Assembly (NCBI GenBank): GCA_002900535.1
Contig: MUGC01000043.1
Coordinates: forward strand, 1 to 12,500
Direction: 5' to 3'
Length of the DNA: 12,500 nt
DNA from: Thermoplasmata archaeon M9B1D
Lineage (GTDB): Archaea; Thermoplasmatota; E2; DHVEG-1
Made by a program: the position numbers and the translations under genes. Positions 6,613-12,500 of the stretch are shown one piece after another. Position 1 is the stretch's first letter; each line of letters opens with the position of its first letter. The notes beneath the pieces were generated by a model. It saw only the letters and a program-made list of their open reading frames with translations, was not told the origin of the DNA and did no database searches.

Positions 6613-8253
6613 ATGTTACACATGGGAAAGGGGCAAAAGGTAATAATTATCGGGCTCGATGGGGGAACACTAAACCTCATGAACCCTTGGATGGAAGAAG
6701 GCAAACTTCCAAATTTTTCAAAGATTAAGAAAAAAGGAGTTTATGGAAAACTTAGATCCACAACCCCATGTTATAGTGCTCCGGCATGGGTTTCAATATC
6801 AACCGGTGTTCAACCTGGAAAACACGGTATTTATGATTTTTTCCCAACAGATAGTCTCAAAAAAAAGATAATTAACTCAAGATATCGAAGAACACCTGCT
6901 ATTTGGAATGTTTTAACAGATGAGGGAAAAAAATCTATCATTGTTAATATTCCTGGAACATATCCACCTGAAAAAATAAATGGTGTAATGATCACAGGTC
7001 TTCTAACACCATCTGAAGAATCCGATTTTACATATCCAAAAGAAGTAAAAAATAATCTAACAAAAGATAAACTTGGAAAGTATGAACTTGAGCAAGTTGT
7101 AGTTGATGATATCCCTAAAGGTTTAACCGCAAAATATGCACCAGAAAAACTTGCAGAGCAAGTAAACATGATTACAATATCACATGCAACAGTTACTATG
7201 AATTTAATGCAAAAGTATGAATGGGATCTTGCAATGGTAGTATTTCGTGGAACAGATGATGCTCAACATCTACTTTGGGATAGGAAAGATTTGATATTAT
7301 CTTGTTATAAAAAAGCAGATGAATATCTTGGAAAGTTTATGGAAAAATACCCTGATGCTTTATTTATTATTGTTTCAGATCATGGCTTTGGTCAACCTGA
7401 AAAATATGTTTATTTAAATAATGCTTTATACAATGCCGGCTATCTTAAAACAACATCAGATCCTGCTCGTGGTTTTAATGCATTTGTTACATCTATGTTT
7501 GATACTTTTAGTAAATTTATTTTTCATATTTTACCAGTAAAAAAACTTGTTCGTACACAAATCGGAAGGAAAATAATACAATCTAGTGGAGTAAAAAGCA
7601 ATATTGATTTTTCAAAGACAAAAGCATTGTATCATTCTGTTTGTTCTCGTGGCATTCGTATTAATCTTAAAGATAAATACATAGAAGGGATTGTTGATAA
7701 AAAAGACTACACTAAAGTTAGGTCTAATCTTATTGGTTTTTTAAATAATTTAAAAGACCCTGAGACAGGTGAAAACATAGTAGAGACAATATACACAAGT
7801 GAGGAAATTTATGGTAAAAATGCAGTCAACGATCCTCTAGATTTAATCTTTGATTTAAAAGAAGGATATGGTGCACAAGAACTTATTCAACCTGTTGGAG
7901 GCATGAAAGCATTTTTAAACTGGAATGCTGGTCTTTCCATTATCTCTCCACCTGGTTTTTACGACTGGGTCGGCGACCATAGTCAATATGGGATTATATT
8001 TATGTATGGTAAAAACATAAAGGCTGGCAAGAAAATAGATGCATCAGTTGTCGATATTGTTCCAACTGTTTTATCTGCCCTTGGTATAGCAATTCCGAGT
8101 TACATTGATGGTAAAACATTAAATGATGCTTTTGTGAAAAAACCAAAGGTTGAAATCATTGAAAAGAAAGAAAAAATATTGACAAAAAGTGAGTTTGATA
8201 AAATAAAAAAATTTCGATTAATTTTGAAAAAAAACAAAATTAAGGTGAAATAG
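6613..8253 (+). CDS. type I phosphodiesterase / nucleotide pyrophosphatase family protein
   Basis: The 546-residue product is an alkaline-phosphatase-superfamily phosphodiesterase, an enzyme that binds two metal ions and hydrolyses phosphate mono- or diesters. Metal ligand D16 is in GLDGG (14-18). The nucleophile region is TTPCYSAPAWVSISTG (50-65), where Ser55 occupies the place of the usual Thr/Ser. Further ligands are D215 and H219 in TDDAQH, D256 and H257 in SDHGFG (255-260), and H456 in GDHSQYG (454-460). DIVPTVL.ALG (481-491) and DGKTL (499-503) are the typical end of the fold. A Lys-rich tail (509-546) follows. There is no signal peptide, so it is predicted cytoplasmic. Archaeal members often sit in glycan or envelope gene sets and their substrates are mostly unknown. 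The paralog-2 gene follows after 4 bp. The ATG at 6622 is an alternative start, giving a protein three residues shorter. Confidence 0.87.
   Translation: MLHMGKGQKVIIIGLDGGTLNLMNPWMEEGKLPNFSKIKKKGVYGKLRSTTPCYSAPAWVSISTGVQPGKHGIYDFFPTDSLKKKIINSRYRRTPAIWNVLTDEGKKSIIVNIPGTYPPEKINGVMITGLLTPSEESDFTYPKEVKNNLTKDKLGKYELEQVVVDDIPKGLTAKYAPEKLAEQVNMITISHATVTMNLMQKYEWDLAMVVFRGTDDAQHLLWDRKDLILSCYKKADEYLGKFMEKYPDALFIIVSDHGFGQPEKYVYLNNALYNAGYLKTTSDPARGFNAFVTSMFDTFSKFIFHILPVKKLVRTQIGRKIIQSSGVKSNIDFSKTKALYHSVCSRGIRINLKDKYIEGIVDKKDYTKVRSNLIGFLNNLKDPETGENIVETIYTSEEIYGKNAVNDPLDLIFDLKEGYGAQELIQPVGGMKAFLNWNAGLSIISPPGFYDWVGDHSQYGIIFMYGKNIKAGKKIDASVVDIVPTVLSALGIAIPSYIDGKTLNDAFVKKPKVEIIEKKEKILTKSEFDKIKKFRLILKKNKIKVK
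8243..8248 (+). promoter_or_regulatory. Shine-Dalgarno of paralog 2 inside the upstream gene
   Basis: AGGTGA lies 9 nt before the ATG at 8258 and within the last codons of the phosphodiesterase gene. It matches the archaeal anti-Shine-Dalgarno (16S rRNA end TCACCTCC) over six bases. This fixes the start codon and supports co-transcription of the two genes. Confidence 0.6.
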
Positions 8254-8257
8254 TTTT

Positions 8258-10342
8258 ATGAAAAATAAATATTCATTTGTAACGATACTATTTGTATTAT
8301 TTGTACTAGTATCGGCAACGTATGCCTCTGCATCAATGTTTAAACAAGGCAAATCATTTGGAGTCGCTAATTTTACAGATATAATCTTTGTTAATGATGA
8401 CAATACAATGGGACCATGGGATGGAACAATTGACTATCCTTTCCAAAATATTTCTGATGGAGTTTATAATGCGAAAAGTAAAGACATTATATATGTGCTA
8501 AATGGCACATATTATGAACAGGTAATTATTGACAAATCTCTTTATCTTTCGGGTCAAGACAAAGAAGGTGTCGTAATTGACGCCGCATACAATGACCATT
8601 CGATGATTATTGAGAGCAGCAATGTAAAAATCGAAAGGTTCACTATAAAAAATTCAGGTGGATACAAAGAAAACTCAGGAATTTTTATTAAACAAGATGG
8701 TTGTGAAATATCAAATTGTATTTTGTATAGACATAGAGTAGGTGTGTATGTTTTAAATGCAGATAATACAAATATTAACAACTGCACATTTCACACCACC
8801 GGAAAGGCAGTAGTTTTTGAAGAATCTACAAATTCTGAAATAAATAGTTGTGAATTTGCGTACAACGGAATTGGATTGCTGTATCAAGTTTGTAGCAATA
8901 TAAAGTTCATAAGCTCATATGCCCATGAAAATACAATACCTATTTTGTTTAATTTTTCTTCAGATATCAAAATTGCTGATTCTGCAATTTGTGATAACAA
9001 CGATAACGGTGGAGGAGTTTTTGTCTATCATTCAAATAATGTAAATGTTAATAATTGCAATGTTCTTCATAGCGGAGCAGGATTTAAAATTGTTGATTCA
9101 ACAGATATGATTTTTACAAATTGCAACACTGAATATATCACTCATTTTACTTTCTGGATTAATGAAAATTCAAAAAATATCAACATTTCAAGCTGCAATA
9201 TTAAAAACAATTTCAGATATGGAATTCATATTGAGGATAGCTGTCTCACTGTAACAAATTCAAACTTATATGATAACCAAATTGAATCAGTTCTTGCAAG
9301 AAATAGTTGTGTTTCTGCTAAAAACAATTGGTGGGGAAGTAGGCTCGGGCTATTATTTGGAAAGGGGACTAGATTTGTTGATCTAATAGATCTCAGAACC
9401 GGACGAGTAAAATATTTTCCTTGGTCATTTAATCCTTTTGAAAATGCTGGAGCAGACTGGGTTGTTGAGGATATCTTTGATAAAACAGTAATCAGTGGTT
9501 ACGGGGATGACCCGATTAAACTTGAAGGAAATGATACAGATTTAGATGGTGTCCCAGATTGGTGGGAAGAAAAATATGGATATGATAAAACAGTCTGGGA
9601 GGACCATATAAATCTTGATCCAGATGGTGATGCTTTAAACAATTTTGAGGAATGCTACACCGATTCTTATGGATCAAACCCATTTGAAAAAGATGTTTTC
9701 CTTGAGTTTGATTGGACAGAATCAAAAAAACAAGGGGCTACAAATAGACCACCAAATGAGTATATTGAAGAAATGAAACAAAGATTTGCCGAGCATGACA
9801 TAAACCTTCATGTTGATAGGGGAAATCTTGGCGGCGGAGGGGAAATTCCATATATTACGAATTTTTCCTTTGATGAACTTGCAGACCTTTACTGGGATTA
9901 CTTTATTGATAACAACCTAAACAACCCTAGAAAAAATATTTTCCATTATGGAATAATTTGTGATACTGGACCTGGAAATGGCTTTATGTTTAACGGTTGG
10001 GCACATCTAAATGCATTTTGTATATCTGCAGAAGTTTTATTTGAAAATCATCCAAATTTTGATCGTGGTTTTCTGATTACTCATGGAAGTATGCATGAAC
10101 TTGGACACACCTTTGGCCTTATTGCAGATGATTTTGAAGGAATTGACAACTATGCATGCGCTTATCCAAAATACAAAGAATTCTGGCAATATATAGGTTA
10201 CAAAAGTTTGATGAGCTACCACTATACTTATCAGGTGTTTGATTACTCAGATGGAAGAAACGGGAAAAATGACTTTGATGACTGGGGTAATCTAGATTTT
10301 AGTTTTTTCAAAAACACACACCTTGAATGGCCTAAAACCTAG
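8258..10342 (+). CDS. secreted beta-helix protein with HExxH metalloprotease-like domain (paralog 2)
   Basis: The 694-residue product has the same architecture as the protein at 2171. Residues 1-25 are a signal peptide (cleavage after YASA). VNDDNTMGPWDGT (45-57) opens the beta-helix, which runs to NNWWGS at 356-361 with repeated 'N.NN.....' turns. The calcium-type linker 425-487 has NDTDLDGVPDWWE and DPDGDALNNFEE. The C-terminal domain runs from DVFLEFDW (479-486) through LHVDRG (517-522) and FHYGII (562-567) to HELGHTFGL at 613-621, and SLMSY (650-654) resembles a Met-turn. H613, E614 and H617 are an intact HExxH zinc site. The third metzincin ligand, expected at 623, is Ala, with Asp at 624. 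Between linker residues 425-486 and the matching part of paralog 1, I count 45 of 62 identities; the beta-helix halves diverge far more. It is probably a released or loosely bound protease acting on an extracellular glycoprotein or polymer. It is the last gene of the phosphodiesterase operon. Confidence 0.87.
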   Translation: MKNKYSFVTILFVLFVLVSATYASASMFKQGKSFGVANFTDIIFVNDDNTMGPWDGTIDYPFQNISDGVYNAKSKDIIYVLNGTYYEQVIIDKSLYLSGQDKEGVVIDAAYNDHSMIIESSNVKIERFTIKNSGGYKENSGIFIKQDGCEISNCILYRHRVGVYVLNADNTNINNCTFHTTGKAVVFEESTNSEINSCEFAYNGIGLLYQVCSNIKFISSYAHENTIPILFNFSSDIKIADSAICDNNDNGGGVFVYHSNNVNVNNCNVLHSGAGFKIVDSTDMIFTNCNTEYITHFTFWINENSKNINISSCNIKNNFRYGIHIEDSCLTVTNSNLYDNQIESVLARNSCVSAKNNWWGSRLGLLFGKGTRFVDLIDLRTGRVKYFPWSFNPFENAGADWVVEDIFDKTVISGYGDDPIKLEGNDTDLDGVPDWWEEKYGYDKTVWEDHINLDPDGDALNNFEECYTDSYGSNPFEKDVFLEFDWTESKKQGATNRPPNEYIEEMKQRFAEHDINLHVDRGNLGGGGEIPYITNFSFDELADLYWDYFIDNNLNNPRKNIFHYGIICDTGPGNGFMFNGWAHLNAFCISAEVLFENHPNFDRGFLITHGSMHELGHTFGLIADDFEGIDNYACAYPKYKEFWQYIGYKSLMSYHYTYQVFDYSDGRNGKNDFDDWGNLDFSFFKNTHLEWPKT
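9659..9683 (+). repeat. 25-bp direct repeat, copy 2
   Basis: Exact match to 3566-3590, 6,093 bp apart and in the same orientation, at the same codons of the second paralog. Recombination between the copies would delete the ligase, SDR and phosphodiesterase genes and leave one fused paralog. Confidence 0.85.
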
Positions 10343-11448
10343 TCTTCCTTCCATTTAGTAAGAATAACTCCTGCTATGAAAAATACAAAAGCAAAAATTA
10401 ATACTATGACTAAATTGAATGTTGCTTTATCAAAATCCAGATAAATCATTGAGTTTCTTAGCCCTTCATTAACATAATAAAGTGGAAAAATATGTGCGAT
10501 ATTCTGCATAATAGGATCTAGTGACTCTAAAGGCCAAAAAGTACCTGCTAGAAACATCATTGGAAATGTGATTGCTCCACCGGCCATATCAGCTGTTTCT
10601 GCATCTTTTACAAAACGTCCTATTATCATTCCAAGACCAGAAAACAAGAAACTATTAGCTATGATTATTACAATCATATGTAAGTTTATTGTAATATTCA
10701 TACCCCAAACAAGTACCCCGACTGTTATAATCACAGTTGCTGAAATAAATGAAAGAAATAACATGAAAAGCATTTTTGCAAGAATCCATTCAGTTCTAGT
10801 AATAGGTGTTGTTAGAAGTTTTCTAAGGATACCATCTTTCCTATATTTTGTATTTCGCTCGATACTACCATAAACACATAATTGCATAATGCTCATACCA
10901 ATTATACCAGGTACAAAGTAATCCATGAAACCATAATCCTCAAGGGTACTGAATGAGTCAACTCCGATTACATGACGGTCTTCTTGAATTATTAGATTAA
11001 ACTCTTGGATACTACTTCTAACAATGGTTTGATAATAAGAAGCAGTCGTCGTATCCGAGGGATCATAATAAAGAGATATATTTTTTGAAATATTTTCATC
11101 AACATAAGATTGCTGGACAGTATCCCCAAGACCATTTTCAATTACTAGTAAACCATTGATATCATTTTTTTTCATATAATTTTGTATATCAGAAATATTC
11201 TCATCGATTACTACAACTTTTAAGTTAGGAATATTCTTAAGTATATCAATATAGGTCTGAGACCAAAAGGTATCATCATTATCTAGAATAGTCATTGTAT
11301 ATGTTGTGTCATCCATACCTGTAAAAATAGCACCAAAGATAAAAATTAACAAAACAGGAAAAAGTATAGTCCAAAATACAGTTCCTTTACTACGAGACCA
11401 AGTTCTGAGACTAGCCTTGAAATCAGTTAGAATAATCTTAGGATTCAA
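10339..11448 (-). CDS. ABC-2 type transporter permease
   Basis: The 369-residue integral membrane half of an exporter pairs with the ATPase encoded just upstream. A short basic N-terminus (1-23) precedes membrane segment 1 (about 24-43). A large outside domain (about 44-175) follows, as in NatB/YhaP-like permeases. Further membrane segments lie at about 176-197, 224-248, 255-277, 290-306 and 343-364, giving six in total. The basic loop ERNTKYRKDGILRKLLTTP (197-215), typical of ABC-2 permeases, is the likely coupling helix to the ATPase. The start is TTG (11448-11446), overlapping the ATPase stop as TTGA, with GGAGG 7 nt before it. The next Met (45) would delete membrane segment 1, so the TTG is right. 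Its stop overlaps that of the convergent paralog-2 gene. The substrate is unknown; lipid-linked compounds, drugs and ions are all known for this family. Confidence 0.88.
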   Translation of the reverse strand: MNPKIILTDFKASLRTWSRSKGTVFWTILFPVLLIFIFGAIFTGMDDTTYTMTILDNDDTFWSQTYIDILKNIPNLKVVVIDENISDIQNYMKKNDINGLLVIENGLGDTVQQSYVDENISKNISLYYDPSDTTTASYYQTIVRSSIQEFNLIIQEDRHVIGVDSFSTLEDYGFMDYFVPGIIGMSIMQLCVYGSIERNTKYRKDGILRKLLTTPITRTEWILAKMLFMLFLSFISATVIITVGVLVWGMNITINLHMIVIIIANSFLFSGLGMIIGRFVKDAETADMAGGAITFPMMFLAGTFWPLESLDPIMQNIAHIFPLYYVNEGLRNSMIYLDFDKATFNLVIVLIFAFVFFIAGVILTKWKED

Positions 11449-12500
11449 GAATTTCCCTCCCCGAGTTTTGCACCAGTGAGGATTAAAAATATCTCCTCAA
11501 GGTTTGGTCTCTGAATATCTATAGTATCATATTCAATGCATTCATGTCCTAGAGCTGATAAAATCTCCAGAACACGTTCCTTGTTTTCGATTCTTACAGC
11601 TATATCCTCATTTTCTTGTTTATTTGCTTGAAAGCCTAGGTTTTTTAATATATCAACAGCATTTCTCTGTTTACAATTTTTAATATGAAGAATACTACCT
11701 TCTCCATATTTGTTGATAAGTTCATTTAAGGAACCTTCAGCAATAATTTTACCTTTATGAATAATTGCAATATGATCGGAAAGGTATTCTGCTTCCTCCA
11801 TATAGTGAGTAGTCAAGAAAATGGTTTTACCTTTATTACGTAATCCAGCGATAACATCCCATACCTCCCGACGCGCTTTAGGATCGAGACCAGTAGTAGG
11901 TTCATCAAGGAAAACAATATCGGGATCATTAACCAGAGAAATTGCTACACCGATACGTTGTTTCAAACCACCAGAAAGATTCATATAAAGCTTTTTTACC
12001 TCATTTTTTAAATCCAAACTCTCAATTATCTCATTGATGTCTGCACGTTTTTTAAACAACTTTGAAAAATAGTCTAAAGTCTCACGAACAGTTAGCCTCT
12101 CAAAAGAATGGAATTCTTGAGGCAAAATACCAATTTGTTCTTTTAAATCATCAAAAGAAGTTTTAATATCTTTACCTAATATTTTAATTTCACCAGCAGT
12201 TGGTACACGAATTGATTCTATCATCTCAACGGTTGTTGTTTTGCCGGCACCATTAGGTCCAAGGAAAGCAAATACTTCTCCTTTTTTTACTTTGAACGAA
12301 ATATTGTTTACTGCTATAAGATCGCCGTATTCTTTTCTTAGATTGTAAACTTCAATTGCGAAATCTTCAATAGGTGTTTTTGGAGAATATCTCTGCGATT
12401 GTTCAAATGTAACCTTTCCCTGCAATCCACATGTAGGACATGTAACAGTTACAACCTGTTGATTATCACTTGAAACAGTAATTGTTTTTTTGCAATTTGG
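11445..12500 (-). CDS. ABC-2 exporter ATPase with N-terminal zinc ribbon, 5' end outside window
   Basis: The frame is open from the right edge to the TGA at 11445. Numbered from the in-frame TTG at 12425 (326 residues), the domain has Walker A GPNGAGKTT (56-64), Q-loop LPQE (101-104), signature LSGG (150-153), Walker B IVFLDEP (170-176) and H-loop H207. The C-terminal part (about 225-320) is the regulatory extension usual in DrrA/NatA-like ATPases. I reject the TTG as the start. The 25 codons upstream of it remain open and read PNCKK at the edge, a short spacer, then TCPTCGLQGK running straight into the sequence before the ABC domain. This is a C-x2-C zinc-ribbon-like half, and a Cys just outside the window may complete the first pair. 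The ATPase presumably drives the permease encoded downstream. The zinc ribbon's role is unknown; it may sense metal or redox state or bind a partner. Confidence 0.88.
   Translation of the reverse strand, partial: PNCKKTITVSSDNQQVVTVTCPTCGLQGKVTFEQSQRYSPKTPIEDFAIEVYNLRKEYGDLIAVNNISFKVKKGEVFAFLGPNGAGKTTTVEMIESIRVPTAGEIKILGKDIKTSFDDLKEQIGILPQEFHSFERLTVRETLDYFSKLFKKRADINEIIESLDLKNEVKKLYMNLSGGLKQRIGVAISLVNDPDIVFLDEPTTGLDPKARREVWDVIAGLRNKGKTIFLTTHYMEEAEYLSDHIAIIHKGKIIAEGSLNELINKYGEGSILHIKNCKQRNAVDILKNLGFQANKQENEDIAVRIENKERVLEILSALGHECIEYDTIDIQRPNLEEIFLILTGAKLGEGNS
11456..11460 (-). promoter_or_regulatory. Shine-Dalgarno that sets the permease TTG start
   Basis: On the minus strand GGAGG, within GGGGAGGG, lies 7 nt upstream of the TTG at 11448 and inside the end of the ATPase gene. 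It is the strongest ribosome-binding site in the window. With the TTGA stop/start overlap it points to coupled translation of the ATPase and permease. Confidence 0.7.

Noticed and set aside
2171..10342. A transposon or composite element with the two paralogs as ends
   Set aside because: There are no terminal inverted repeats, target duplications or recombinase genes. The similarity lies in coding sequence and follows codon conservation.
12423..12425. TTG as the translation start of the ABC ATPase
   Set aside because: The frame is open and conserved-looking upstream, encoding a CPTCG zinc-ribbon motif that runs directly into this codon, and no ribosome site precedes it. The true start is outside the window.

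Overview
This AT-rich window (about one third G+C by eye) looks archaeal. The first protein ends in a PGF-CTERM-type surface-anchoring signal, TATA-like boxes sit 27-32 nt (leaderless style) or about 54 nt (with a Shine-Dalgarno) upstream of starts, there is a stand-alone Lrp/AsnC ligand-binding domain, and two secreted proteins open with a 'VNDD(N)T.GPW.GT' beta-helix signature. From memory, that combination is common in uncultivated Thermoplasmatota-like Euryarchaeota. The lineage is inference, not shown by the sequence.

Left part (1-2170): the start of a lysine-rich gene running off the left edge (minus), a secreted PKD-like protein with a C-terminal PGF-CTERM-like tail (minus), and a stretch with two inverted repeats. 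Next come a decayed winged-helix regulator (minus; two frameshifts and no start codon, so no single open frame covers it) and the stand-alone Lrp/AsnC domain (plus). A doubtful 39-codon ORF sits opposite that gene's T-rich terminator.

Middle (2171-10342): two paralogous secreted proteins of 690 and 694 residues flank an envelope-like metabolic cassette. Each has a signal peptide, a right-handed beta-helix, a DxDxDG calcium-type linker and a C-terminal metalloprotease-like domain. The cassette is a minus-strand pair (SDR oxidoreductase, then a PaaK/CapK-type adenylate-forming ligase) and a divergent plus-strand type I phosphodiesterase, which is co-transcribed with the second paralog. Paralog 2 keeps HELGH; paralog 1 has HHLGH, with the catalytic Glu replaced. 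Both lack the usual third metzincin His.

Right part (10339-12500): a minus-strand ABC-2 exporter operon, ATPase then permease, with a TTGA stop/start overlap and a strong GGAGG site for the TTG start. The ATPase reading frame stays open to the window edge and carries a CxxC-type zinc-ribbon segment before the ABC domain, so the real gene starts outside the window.

I see no CRISPR array, tRNA, rRNA or insertion sequence. The most notable points are the catalytic-looking/inactive-looking protease-like pair, the zinc-ribbon ABC ATPase and the regulator pseudogene. I do not see convincing evidence of a wholly new defence or mobile system.
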